A stretch of 7,171 bases of DNA from Gulosibacter massiliensis (GTDB lineage Bacteria > Actinomycetota > Actinomycetes > Actinomycetales > Microbacteriaceae). The notes under the pieces were generated by a model. It was not told where the DNA came from, ran no database searches, and worked only from the letters and a program-made list of their open reading frames with translations. Of this stretch, positions 1 through 5,293 are shown in pieces; the first letter of the stretch is position 1, and each line of letters begins with the position of its first letter. The translations under genes were made by a program, and so were the position numbers. The DNA lies in NCBI GenBank assembly GCA_945901035.1, contig CAMDKN010000065.1, forward strand, positions 1 through 7,171, written 5' to 3'.

Positions 1-220
1 CGTCGAGCGGAATCGCCGCCGACAAAATTGCGTCGCGAAACCCGACGACCTCGTCAACCGACTCTCCCTTCGCTCGGAGTGCGACGAGGAATCCGGCCAA
101 TCGCGCCTCGCTCACCGACCCGTTCATGATGTCGGTCATGGCTCGTGACGCCTCGGCGACCGTCAACGAACGCCCCTCCAACAGGGTGTCGAGAAGGTCG
201 GGCCACGATTGCGTCGTCAC
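1..220 (-). CDS. trpD: Anthranilate phosphoribosyltransferase, N-terminal fragment (partial, runs off the window)
   Basis: TrpD joins anthranilate to phosphoribosyl pyrophosphate in tryptophan biosynthesis, in the cytosol. I translated the minus strand by hand from a GTG at 220-218 and obtained 73 residues before the window edge. They match the helical N-terminal domain of the family: an LxxLLEGRSLTVAEA helix, AMTDIMNG at about 27-34, and GFLVALRAKGES at 43-54, the usual family signature. An in-frame TAG lies three codons before the GTG, so no earlier start is possible. No well-spaced Shine-Dalgarno is present, because GGGAG almost touches the GTG. A -10-like TAGGCT ends six bases upstream, which suggests a leaderless mRNA. 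The phosphoribosyl-binding domain is outside the window. Divergent trpD and ctaE are also neighbours in Mycobacterium tuberculosis, which supports the call. A related pyrimidine-nucleoside phosphorylase shares this domain and cannot be excluded from the fragment alone. Confidence 0.88.
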   Translation of the reverse strand, partial: MTTQSWPDLLDTLLEGRSLTVAEASRAMTDIMNGSVSEARLAGFLVALRAKGESVDEVVGFRDAILSAAIPLD

Positions 221-226
221 TCTCCC

Positions 227-232
227 AGCCTA
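227..232 (-). promoter_or_regulatory. Candidate -10 element of trpD (leaderless)
   Basis: The minus strand reads TAGGCT here, which fits the actinobacterial TANNNT -10 pattern. Six bases (GGGAGA) separate it from the GTG of trpD, the right distance for transcription to begin at the start codon itself. The hexamer 17 bases upstream, GAAAGT at 255-250, is a poor -35. The same TAGGCTGGGnGAGTG string precedes the 88-residue gene at 4778. Promoter function is inferred. Confidence 0.5.
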
Positions 233-257
233 GCGTTCGCTCACGCGCAACTTTCGA

Positions 258-298
258 CGAAAACAGCGCATAAATGGCGCGAAAACGCCCCTAAATGG
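258..298. repeat. Tandem imperfect direct repeat, candidate operator or activator site upstream of ctaE
   Basis: Two copies of a unit beginning CGAAAAC and ending TAAATGG lie back to back, separated by the two bases CG at 278-279. Copy 1 is 258-277 (20 bases) and copy 2 is 280-298 (19 bases). The CGAAAAC parts are 22 bases apart and the TAAATGG parts 21 bases apart, about two helical turns, so a protein could bind both on one DNA face. The second copy ends next to where the -35 of the ctaE promoter should be. Short dyads such as GCGC-ATAAATG-GCGC (266-280) run through the array. I do not recognise the motif as the site of a named regulator. A regulatory role for ctaE or trpD is inferred from position. 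Confidence 0.45.
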
Positions 299-321
299 TC
301 ATCGCGGGGTGTGAAGTTGGG

Positions 322-327
322 CATAAT
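322..327 (+). promoter_or_regulatory. Candidate -10 element of the ctaE-qcrCAB operon
   Basis: CATAAT matches TATAAT at five of six positions. Seven bases separate it from the GTG at 335, so transcription should begin at or within a few bases of the start codon. No convincing -35 sits 17 bases upstream: 299-304 reads TCATCG. The tandem repeat at 258-298 ends just before that place, which would fit an activator-assisted promoter. This is inference from pattern and spacing only. Confidence 0.5.
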
Positions 328-334
328 AGAAGAT

Positions 335-958
335 GTGACCAGCGCCTCGATGATCAAACCCCAATCGGTGGTAAACCGGCCCAATGCGGTTGCTGTCGGA
401 ACGATTGTCTGGCTCGCCAGCGAGGTGATGTTCTTCGCCGGTCTGTTTGCGATTTACTTCTCGCTTCGTTCGATGGCTCCTGAAATCTGGGCAGAACAAG
501 CCGACAAGCTTGCGATTCCGTTCGCCACAATCAACACCACGGTTCTCGTTCTCTCGTCAGTCACCTGCCAGATGGGTGTGTTCGCCGCCGAACGACTCCA
601 GCCGCGGCGCACCGGGTGGGCTCCGTCCAAGTGGGGCGTCATCGAATGGTTCTGGCTCACCTACGCCATGGGTGCGTTCTTCGTCGCCGGTCAGGTCTAC
701 GAATATGCAATCCTCACGAGCGAATGGGTGACGCTCGACGGCGACGCTTACGGCAGCGCGTTCTATCTCACGACCGGATTCCACGGACTTCACGTGACGG
801 TCGGGCTCATCGCCTTCCTGCTCATGATCGGTCGAATTCAGGCCGTTAGGGTCTTCACCCACCGCGACGCGATGTCCATGGTGGCCGTGTCGTACTACTG
901 GCACTTCGTTGACGTCGTGTGGATCGGGCTCTTCCTCGTCATTTACATCCTCAAATAA
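335..958 (+). CDS. ctaE: Cytochrome c oxidase subunit III (aa3 type)
   Basis: CtaE is the membrane subunit III of aa3 cytochrome c oxidase. It has no redox centre and stabilises the CtaD core and its proton uptake. From the GTG at 335 the product is 207 residues with five hydrophobic spans at about 19-43, 62-86, 101-124, 143-167 and 183-206. Family marks include WLASEVMFFAGLFAIYF with the conserved acidic E30, TGFHGLHVTVGL at 147-158 and YYWHFVDVVWI at 187-197. The reading frame is open back to a TTG at 209, but that extension is polar, overlaps trpD and is absent from the family. The GTG gives MTSA... as in mycobacterial CtaE, with NRPNAVAVGTIVWL in register. An ATG at 350 is a weaker alternative. 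No Shine-Dalgarno precedes the GTG, but a -10-like hexamer lies seven bases away, which suggests a leaderless transcript. It is the first gene of the operon and ends 13 bases before qcrC. Confidence 0.96.
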   Translation: MTSASMIKPQSVVNRPNAVAVGTIVWLASEVMFFAGLFAIYFSLRSMAPEIWAEQADKLAIPFATINTTVLVLSSVTCQMGVFAAERLQPRRTGWAPSKWGVIEWFWLTYAMGAFFVAGQVYEYAILTSEWVTLDGDAYGSAFYLTTGFHGLHVTVGLIAFLLMIGRIQAVRVFTHRDAMSMVAVSYYWHFVDVVWIGLFLVIYILK

Positions 959-971
959 ACAGAAAGCAGAC

Positions 972-1757
972 ATGCCACGTTCGCTGAACCGTCAGGGTCG
1001 TCGTCACCCGCTCGCTTCCCTCGTTCTCATCCTGGTGGGGTTGTTTGTTGCGGGAGGTGCCTACGCGGCCGTGACGTCCACCGCGACCGCGTCGGACGCT
1101 CCGATCTCGGCGACCCAAATCGCCGACGGTAAAGCTCTCTTCGCAGCGAACTGTGCGTCCTGCCACGGACTGGCCGGCGAAGGATCGAAAGCGGGTCCCT
1201 CTGTGATTGGCGTGGGCGCGCTGTCCGTCGAATTCCAGGTCGGCTCCGGTCGCATGCCGATGTCGGGCAGCGGACCGCAGGCCGAGAAAAAGCCCGTCCA
1301 GTTCACTCAACCCGAAATCGATGCGATGGCGGCATGGGTCGCAACACTCGCCCCTGGCCCGGGCGTTCCGGACGCTGCCACACTGACGGGTGGCGACGCC
1401 TCCAACGGAGCAGAACTGTTCCGAATCAATTGTGCGATGTGCCACAACGTCGCAGGAGCAGGCGGAGCACTGACCGAGGGTAAGTGGGCTCCACACCTCA
1501 ACGACATCGACCCGGTTCACGTGTACGCCGCAATGGTCACGGGTCCCCAAAACATGCCCGTCTTTTCGGATTTGAACATTTCCGCCGAAGAGAAAAACGA
1601 CATCATCGCCTATCTCAAGTTCCTCGATGACAATCCCTCCGTCGGCGGATTCGACCTCGGTTCGCTCGGCCCGGTTTCCGAAGGTCTGTTCGTCTGGATT
1701 GTCGCCCTCGGTGGATTAGTTGCCATCACCGTGTGGCTGTCGGCGAAATCGAACTAG
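972..1757 (+). CDS. qcrC: Menaquinol-cytochrome c reductase, diheme cytochrome c subunit
   Basis: QcrC is the cytochrome cc subunit of actinobacterial complex III. It takes electrons from the Rieske centre and passes them to CuA of the oxidase, so it replaces a soluble cytochrome c. The 261-residue product has a basic N-terminus, a hydrophobic export segment at about 13-33 (AYA-A at 30-33 could be a signal peptidase site), and two cytochrome c domains. Domain 1 has CASCH at 61-65 with likely axial Met in RMPMSG (M95 or M97). Domain 2 has CAMCH at 154-158 with likely axial Met M195 in NMPVF. A C-terminal anchor helix spans about 236-256. I chose the ATG at 972 because an upstream in-frame extension would overlap ctaE. 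A weak purine run, AGAAAG, lies at 961-966. The stop is 22 bases before qcrA. It is slightly shorter than the roughly 280 residues I recall for the M. tuberculosis protein. Confidence 0.97.
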   Translation: MPRSLNRQGRRHPLASLVLILVGLFVAGGAYAAVTSTATASDAPISATQIADGKALFAANCASCHGLAGEGSKAGPSVIGVGALSVEFQVGSGRMPMSGSGPQAEKKPVQFTQPEIDAMAAWVATLAPGPGVPDAATLTGGDASNGAELFRINCAMCHNVAGAGGALTEGKWAPHLNDIDPVHVYAAMVTGPQNMPVFSDLNISAEEKNDIIAYLKFLDDNPSVGGFDLGSLGPVSEGLFVWIVALGGLVAITVWLSAKSN

Positions 1758-1764
1758 GTCAACA

Positions 1765-1770
1765 GAGAGG
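1765..1770 (+). promoter_or_regulatory. Ribosome binding site of qcrA
   Basis: GAGAGG lies eight bases before the ATG at 1779, in the 22-base gap after the qcrC stop. It is a clear Shine-Dalgarno and fixes the start of qcrA. Confidence 0.7.
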
Positions 1771-1778
1771 ATTGCACA

Positions 1779-2810
1779 ATGTCTGAAAAGAATTCCGAAC
1801 TGAGCATTCCCTCGGGCAGTGCCATTGCGCGCCCCGACCGCATCCAGAACCCGGGCTTCGAGCCCGAACACACACGGGTCACGGACGAATCCGAGAAACG
1901 AATGCGCGGAGCCGAACGCGGGATTTCTCTGCTGTTCATGCTCTCCGGGTTCATGACAGCAGCGGCGACGGCCCTCTATTTCATCTTCCCCATCGTTCCC
2001 GGTGATCTTTCGTCCACCCGAAACAACAACATGTTCGTCGGTCTCGCCATCGCCGCCGGCCTCTTGTTCTTGGGGATAGGCGCGGTCCACTGGGCCAAGG
2101 CGCTCATGCACGGCCATGAACTGGTGGAAGAGCGTCACCCGACCCGCGGTGACGACGCCACCCGCGCTCGCGCCGTCGAAATCTTCCAGGAAGCAAACAA
2201 GGAATCGGGCTGGACGCGTCGAAAGTTGTTGCGCAACTCGCTGATCGGTGCACTGGTTGCCATTCCCATTCCCGCGGTCGCGATGTTCCGTGACCTCGCG
2301 CCGGGAAACACACCGGAGGAAGTCCTCAAGCACACGATCTGGGCAAAAGGTGTTCGGTTGACGCGCGACCCGAACGGTGTTCCCATCAAGGCGAGCGAAG
2401 TGACCATCGGATCGGCCTTTCACGTCATTCCCGAAAACCTGTTAGAGGTCGAAGAAGGTTTCCTCAACGAGAAAGCCAAAGCGGCTGTCTTGCTCATGCG
2501 ACTGCCCCAAGAGTCACTCAATGAGGCGGACGACCGCACGAGCTGGTCCTACGACGGAATCGTCGCGTATTCCAAAATTTGTACTCACGTCGGTTGCCCT
2601 GTTGCGCTCTATGAACAACAGACGCACCACCTGTTGTGCCCCTGCCACCAATCGCAGTTTGACGTGGCAAACCACTGCGCGGTGATCTTCGGACCCGCTG
2701 CGCGAGCCCTCCCCCAGTTGCCAATTACAATTGACGACGAGGGATATCTGGTCGCTCAGAGCGACTTCTTGGAACCGGTTGGACCTAGTTATTGGGAGCG
2801 TGTACGATGA
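1779..2810 (+). CDS. qcrA: Menaquinol-cytochrome c reductase, Rieske iron-sulfur subunit
   Basis: QcrA carries the Rieske [2Fe-2S] cluster that takes one electron from menaquinol at the Qo site of QcrB and hands it to QcrC. The 343-residue product has a polar N-terminus, two hydrophobic spans at about 47-70 and 85-107, and a third at about 152-170. This three-helix layout is typical of actinobacterial Rieske proteins. The third helix is preceded by WTRRKLLRNSLIG with R147-R148, a twin-arginine-like signal. In Streptomyces this final helix is known to be inserted by Tat after Sec inserts the first two. The cluster ligands are C268 and H270 in CTHVGC and C287 and H290 in CPCHQSQFD, with C273 and C289 as the expected disulfide. 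The box-2 Gln after CPCH is normal for this group. GPAARALPQLPI follows at 305-316. The last bases overlap the qcrB start in ATGA. Confidence 0.97.
   Translation: MSEKNSELSIPSGSAIARPDRIQNPGFEPEHTRVTDESEKRMRGAERGISLLFMLSGFMTAAATALYFIFPIVPGDLSSTRNNNMFVGLAIAAGLLFLGIGAVHWAKALMHGHELVEERHPTRGDDATRARAVEIFQEANKESGWTRRKLLRNSLIGALVAIPIPAVAMFRDLAPGNTPEEVLKHTIWAKGVRLTRDPNGVPIKASEVTIGSAFHVIPENLLEVEEGFLNEKAKAAVLLMRLPQESLNEADDRTSWSYDGIVAYSKICTHVGCPVALYEQQTHHLLCPCHQSQFDVANHCAVIFGPAARALPQLPITIDDEGYLVAQSDFLEPVGPSYWERVR
2794..2798 (+). promoter_or_regulatory. Ribosome binding site of qcrB, inside the qcrA 3' end
   Basis: GGGAG lies eight bases before the ATG at 2807 and within the last codons of qcrA. It decides the qcrB start in favour of 2807 over the in-frame TTG at 2792, which would add only five residues and has no such signal. 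Confidence 0.7.
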
Positions 2811-4423
2811 CCGTCGCAACAAACAAAAAGAACACCGAAACACCGTCCTCGGGACGTGGGATGCGCGTAGTCGGAGGTGTGGCGAACTACGTCGACGAAC
2901 GGACCAGCATCTCCGGAGCGGTCAAGTTCCTCGGCCGCAAGATCTTTCCCGACCACTGGTCATTCATGCTCGGCGAAATCGCCTTGTACTCCTTCGTCGT
3001 CATCCTCTTGTCCGGCACCTTCCTGACCTTCTTTTACGACCCCTCGATGGTCGAAGTCCACTACGAGGGCTCGTACATCCCACTCAAGGGCCTGGAAATG
3101 TCAGCGGCGTATTCGTCCTCGCTGAACATCACGTTCGACATCCGCGGCGGTCTGCTCATGCGACAGGTGCACCACTGGGCTGCGCTGTTATTCATCGCCG
3201 CAATCGGGCTGCACATGCTGCGTGTGTTCTTCACCGGAGCTTTCCGCAAGCCCCGCGAAATCAACTGGGTGATCGGGTTCGTGCTCTTCATCCTCGCGAT
3301 GGCCGAAGGATTCACGGGCTACTCGCTTCCCGACGACCTGCTCTCGGGTAACGGGCTGCGCATCATCGACGGCATGATCAAGGCCATCCCCGGTGCCGGA
3401 ACGTGGATTTCTTACCTCTTGTTTGGCGGCGAATTCCCCGGCAGTGACGTAATCCCCCGACTCTATGTCCTTCACATCATGTTGCTTCCGGCTTTGGTCA
3501 TCGCGCTGATTGCCATCCACATGGTGCTGCTCATCATCAACAAGCACACTCAGTTCGCGGGTCCGGGACGAACCAACGACAACGTCGTGGGCGCTCCGAT
3601 CCTCCCCGTATTTGCCGCAAAGGCCGGAGGTTTCTTCTTCCTCGTCTTCGGCGTCATCATGCTGATCGGGTCGCTCTTCACCATCAACCCGATCTGGAAC
3701 TACGGCCCGTACGACCCCTCCCCCGTCTCGGCGGGTACGCAGCCCGACTGGTACATCGGTTTCGCCGACGGAATGCTACGCCTTATCCCCTCGGGTTGGG
3801 AGTTCGTGCTGTTTGGATACACCTGGTCGATGAACCTGTTGGTGCCGATTGTCGTGCTGATGTTGTTCATCGTCATCGTCATGGTCTACCCCTTCATCGA
3901 AGCGTGGGTCACGGGCGACAAGCGTGAGCACCACATCGCCGAGCGCCCGCGCAACAACCCCACCCGCACCGCAATCGGCGCGGCCGGTGTAACGTTCTAC
4001 GCGGTCCTGTGGGCCGGAGCGTCCTCGGACATCGTCGCCACGCACTTCCGCATGACGATCGAAGGCGTGATCCTCACGCTCCAGATTCTGCTCATTGTCG
4101 GTCCCGTCATCGCGTTCACGCTGGCCAAGCGGATGGCACTTGCGCTCCAGCGCAAGGACCGCGAGCTCGTCCTGCACGGCTATGAATCGAGCCGCATCGT
4201 CCGTCTGCCGGGCGGAGAATATCGTGAAATCCACACCCCTCTCGACGAATTCGAGCAGTGGAAACTGGTGTCGTTCGAGGACTACGAGCCCGAGGAATTG
4301 CGTCCGAACGCTCGCGGCAAGATCACGGTCGGTGCGCGTCTGCGTTCGTCGGTGTCGAAGTTCTATTTCGAGGATCGAATCGCACCCGTGACCACAAAGG
4401 AACTCGAGTCGGTCAAACACTAG
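2807..4423 (+). CDS. qcrB: Menaquinol-cytochrome c reductase, cytochrome b subunit
   Basis: QcrB holds both b hemes and the Qo and Qi sites of complex III in the membrane. From the ATG at 2807 it has 538 residues, close to the size I recall for actinobacterial QcrB. About eight hydrophobic spans lie near 53-77, 119-143, 153-176, 217-245, 268-292, 341-364, 388-407 and 416-440. Candidate heme ligands are H122 and H136 in the second helix (14 apart, although the adjacent H123 makes the register worth checking) and H223 and H238 in the fourth (15 apart). The Qo motif is PDWY at 313-316, the Asp form of mitochondrial PEWY. GYSLPDDLLSGNGLRI at 171-186 is the other strong signature. After the last helix comes a charged cytoplasmic tail of about 98 residues (YESSRIVRLPGGEY, FEDRIAPVT), which is typical of the group. 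Its start overlaps the qcrA stop as ATGA, which implies translational coupling. It is the last gene of the plus-strand operon. Confidence 0.97.
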   Translation: MTVATNKKNTETPSSGRGMRVVGGVANYVDERTSISGAVKFLGRKIFPDHWSFMLGEIALYSFVVILLSGTFLTFFYDPSMVEVHYEGSYIPLKGLEMSAAYSSSLNITFDIRGGLLMRQVHHWAALLFIAAIGLHMLRVFFTGAFRKPREINWVIGFVLFILAMAEGFTGYSLPDDLLSGNGLRIIDGMIKAIPGAGTWISYLLFGGEFPGSDVIPRLYVLHIMLLPALVIALIAIHMVLLIINKHTQFAGPGRTNDNVVGAPILPVFAAKAGGFFFLVFGVIMLIGSLFTINPIWNYGPYDPSPVSAGTQPDWYIGFADGMLRLIPSGWEFVLFGYTWSMNLLVPIVVLMLFIVIVMVYPFIEAWVTGDKREHHIAERPRNNPTRTAIGAAGVTFYAVLWAGASSDIVATHFRMTIEGVILTLQILLIVGPVIAFTLAKRMALALQRKDRELVLHGYESSRIVRLPGGEYREIHTPLDEFEQWKLVSFEDYEPEELRPNARGKITVGARLRSSVSKFYFEDRIAPVTTKELESVKH

Positions 4424-4429
4424 CCAGTA

Positions 4430-4444
4430 CCGCACTACGTGCGG
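4430..4444 (+). terminator. Candidate hairpin terminator after qcrB
   Basis: CCGCAC (4430-4435) and GTGCGG (4439-4444) pair perfectly around a TAC loop, seven bases after the qcrB stop. There is no T-run after it in either direction, so it is not a classical intrinsic terminator, although actinobacterial terminators often lack one. The stem works on both strands and lies between convergent genes. A CAGTACC direct repeat (4425-4431 and 4449-4455) flanks it. The rest of the 88-base spacer contains a GACCGGTC palindrome at 4463-4470 and a weak five-base stem, AACGC 4488-4492 with GCGTT 4507-4511, just past the stop of the minus-strand gene. Confidence 0.4.
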
Positions 4445-4511
4445 CAAACAGTACCCTCGTCCAGACCGGTCGGGGGTGCTGTTGTTTAACGCGTGCCCGC
4501 CGAATTGCGTT

Positions 4512-4778
4512 TTACCGAGAGGCGCTGCCGATGATTACGGCAATCACGATCAGCACGAAGATTCCCGTCCCGAGACAACTGACACCGGACCAAAGGGACG
4601 ATAAACAGCCCTGCGGCTTCTCGTTCACGACGTTAATTGTCAGGTTCGTGTTCGCCGGTACTTCGAACGACACCGGCTGTCCGGGAGTGACGTCGATCCG
4701 CTTTTCCACGGACGCACCATCGGTGCCGCCGTCCGCATCATCACGAGGTTCCGATTCTGGGCTAGGAGTTTTGCTCAC
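4512..4778 (-). CDS. Unrecognised 88-residue protein with a C-terminal membrane helix
   Basis: I do not recognise this family. The GTG start at 4778-4776 is fixed by an in-frame TAG three codons upstream and by a TAGGCT hexamer six bases before it. Residues 1-24 are polar, rich in Asp, Glu, Ser and Pro, and probably disordered. Residues 25-52 (VEKRIDVTPGQPVSFEV... to INVVN) alternate hydrophobic and polar residues like short beta strands around a PGQ turn. Residues 57-70 contain two cysteines, C58 and C68, in GCLSSLWSGVSCLG. A hydrophobic helix covers about 69-84 and ends in SASR, so the protein looks tail-anchored. Topology is unclear because there are few charges near the helix. It lies 79 bases after ctaF on the same strand and tail-to-tail with qcrB, between the two halves of the supercomplex. 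A role as a small accessory or assembly protein is a guess from location. It could equally be unrelated. Confidence 0.72.
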   Translation of the reverse strand: MSKTPSPESEPRDDADGGTDGASVEKRIDVTPGQPVSFEVPANTNLTINVVNEKPQGCLSSLWSGVSCLGTGIFVLIVIAVIIGSASR

Positions 4779-4784
4779 TCGCCC

Positions 4785-4790
4785 AGCCTA
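4785..4790 (-). promoter_or_regulatory. Candidate -10 element of the 88-residue gene (leaderless)
   Basis: The minus strand reads TAGGCT, then GGGCGA, then the GTG start. This is the same arrangement as at trpD, differing at one base over TAGGCTGGGnGAGTG. The hexamer 17 bases upstream is GGAAAC (4813-4808), not a TTGACA-like -35. Initiation at the GTG is inferred from spacing. Confidence 0.5.
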
Positions 4791-4797
4791 AGTGTGC

Positions 4798-4817
4798 GGA
4801 CGGACATGTTTCCGCCC
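4798..4817 (-). other. Inverted repeat between ctaF and the 88-residue gene
   Basis: CGGA (4801-4804) and TCCG (4811-4814) pair around a six-base loop. After one mismatch, GG (4798-4799) pairs with CC (4816-4817). The dyad centre is about 30 bases before the predicted start of the small gene's transcript, over its -35 place, and about 50 bases after the ctaF stop. It could be an operator or a weak ctaF terminator. No T-run follows it. The remaining bases of this 79-base gap hold nothing else I can support. Confidence 0.25.
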
Positions 4818-4857
4818 TCAGAAATCCGTGCCGAACCGAGGTGCCGTTGGAGACCGT

Positions 4858-5277
4858 CTAGCGACGATATGCTCCGCGAACCGGCTCGTAGAACCATCCG
4901 ATGAAGGTGATGAGAACCAGTCCGAGCGAGAACAACACGAGCCAAATGCCGACGGACATGGCCAACATTGCGATGCCACCAGCCGCGCCAGCGAAGAACG
5001 GCCACCACGACCACGGGAGGTAGTAACCCATGTCGGTGTCACCGTCATCGATGTCGGCTAGGTCGTTGTCTTCGGGCAGGACACCCCCGTTTTGGCGGCG
5101 AAGGTTGAGCAGGAGAAACCCGCCGAGGAGCAAAAACATCACCATGGTGAGAGGAATCGCGATGGTGCCGACCCACTCGACTTGGAAACCTCCGAGGAAG
5201 ACCCAGGTCGGATACACCACGGAGAAGAACAGGAAGAACACGGCCAACCACAGGTAGACCTTGACATTGAGCGCCAT
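4858..5277 (-). CDS. ctaF: Cytochrome c oxidase subunit IV, actinobacterial type
   Basis: CtaF is the small fourth subunit of the actinobacterial aa3 oxidase, a membrane protein without cofactors. The 139-residue product is the same length as the M. tuberculosis protein as I recall it. It has four hydrophobic spans at about 7-27, 36-58, 92-109 and 110-128. Family marks are FQVEWVGTIAIPLT at 31-44 and LPWSWWPFFAG at 87-97. Between the helix pairs lies an acidic loop, LPEDNDLADIDDGDTD (67-82), the counterpart of the PEDYEGAEISDGAGE-like loop in mycobacteria. The ATG at 5277 follows the ctaD stop by 13 bases, with AAGGA at 5292-5288 ten bases before it. It is the last gene of the ctaC-ctaD-ctaF run. 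The 88-residue gene follows after 79 bases and appears to have its own promoter. Confidence 0.94.
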   Translation of the reverse strand: MALNVKVYLWLAVFFLFFSVVYPTWVFLGGFQVEWVGTIAIPLTMVMFLLLGGFLLLNLRRQNGGVLPEDNDLADIDDGDTDMGYYLPWSWWPFFAGAAGGIAMLAMSVGIWLVLFSLGLVLITFIGWFYEPVRGAYRR

Positions 5278-5287
5278 TGCGGTCGAG

Positions 5288-5293
5288 TCCTTA
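5288..5293 (-). promoter_or_regulatory. Ribosome binding site of ctaF fused to the ctaD stop
   Basis: The minus strand reads TAAGGA. Its TAA is the ctaD stop codon and AAGGA is the Shine-Dalgarno of ctaF, ten bases before the ATG. The ctaC-ctaD junction uses the same hexamer in the same way. Confidence 0.65.

Noticed and set aside
209..334. An extended CtaE start at the TTG at 209 (42 extra residues)
   Set aside because: The added residues are polar and unlike the family, they overlap trpD and the promoter region, and the GTG at 335 gives the N-terminus seen in mycobacterial CtaE.
1716..2423. A 235-codon open frame antisense to qcrA
   Set aside because: It is a mirror of the qcrA codon pattern with Arg-rich, low-complexity translation and no start signal. 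The plus-strand frame is a clear Rieske protein.
3776..4447. A 223-codon open frame antisense to qcrB, starting in the convergent spacer
   Set aside because: The translation is dominated by Arg, Asp, His and Glu as expected for the complement of a membrane protein gene. It has no -10-like hexamer at the spacing used elsewhere in the window.
4258..4791. A 177-codon plus-strand frame crossing the qcrB end and the 88-residue gene
   Set aside because: It overlaps qcrB out of frame and has no recognisable domain. The minus-strand frame over 4512-4778 has a coherent layout and a promoter-like start, so it is preferred.
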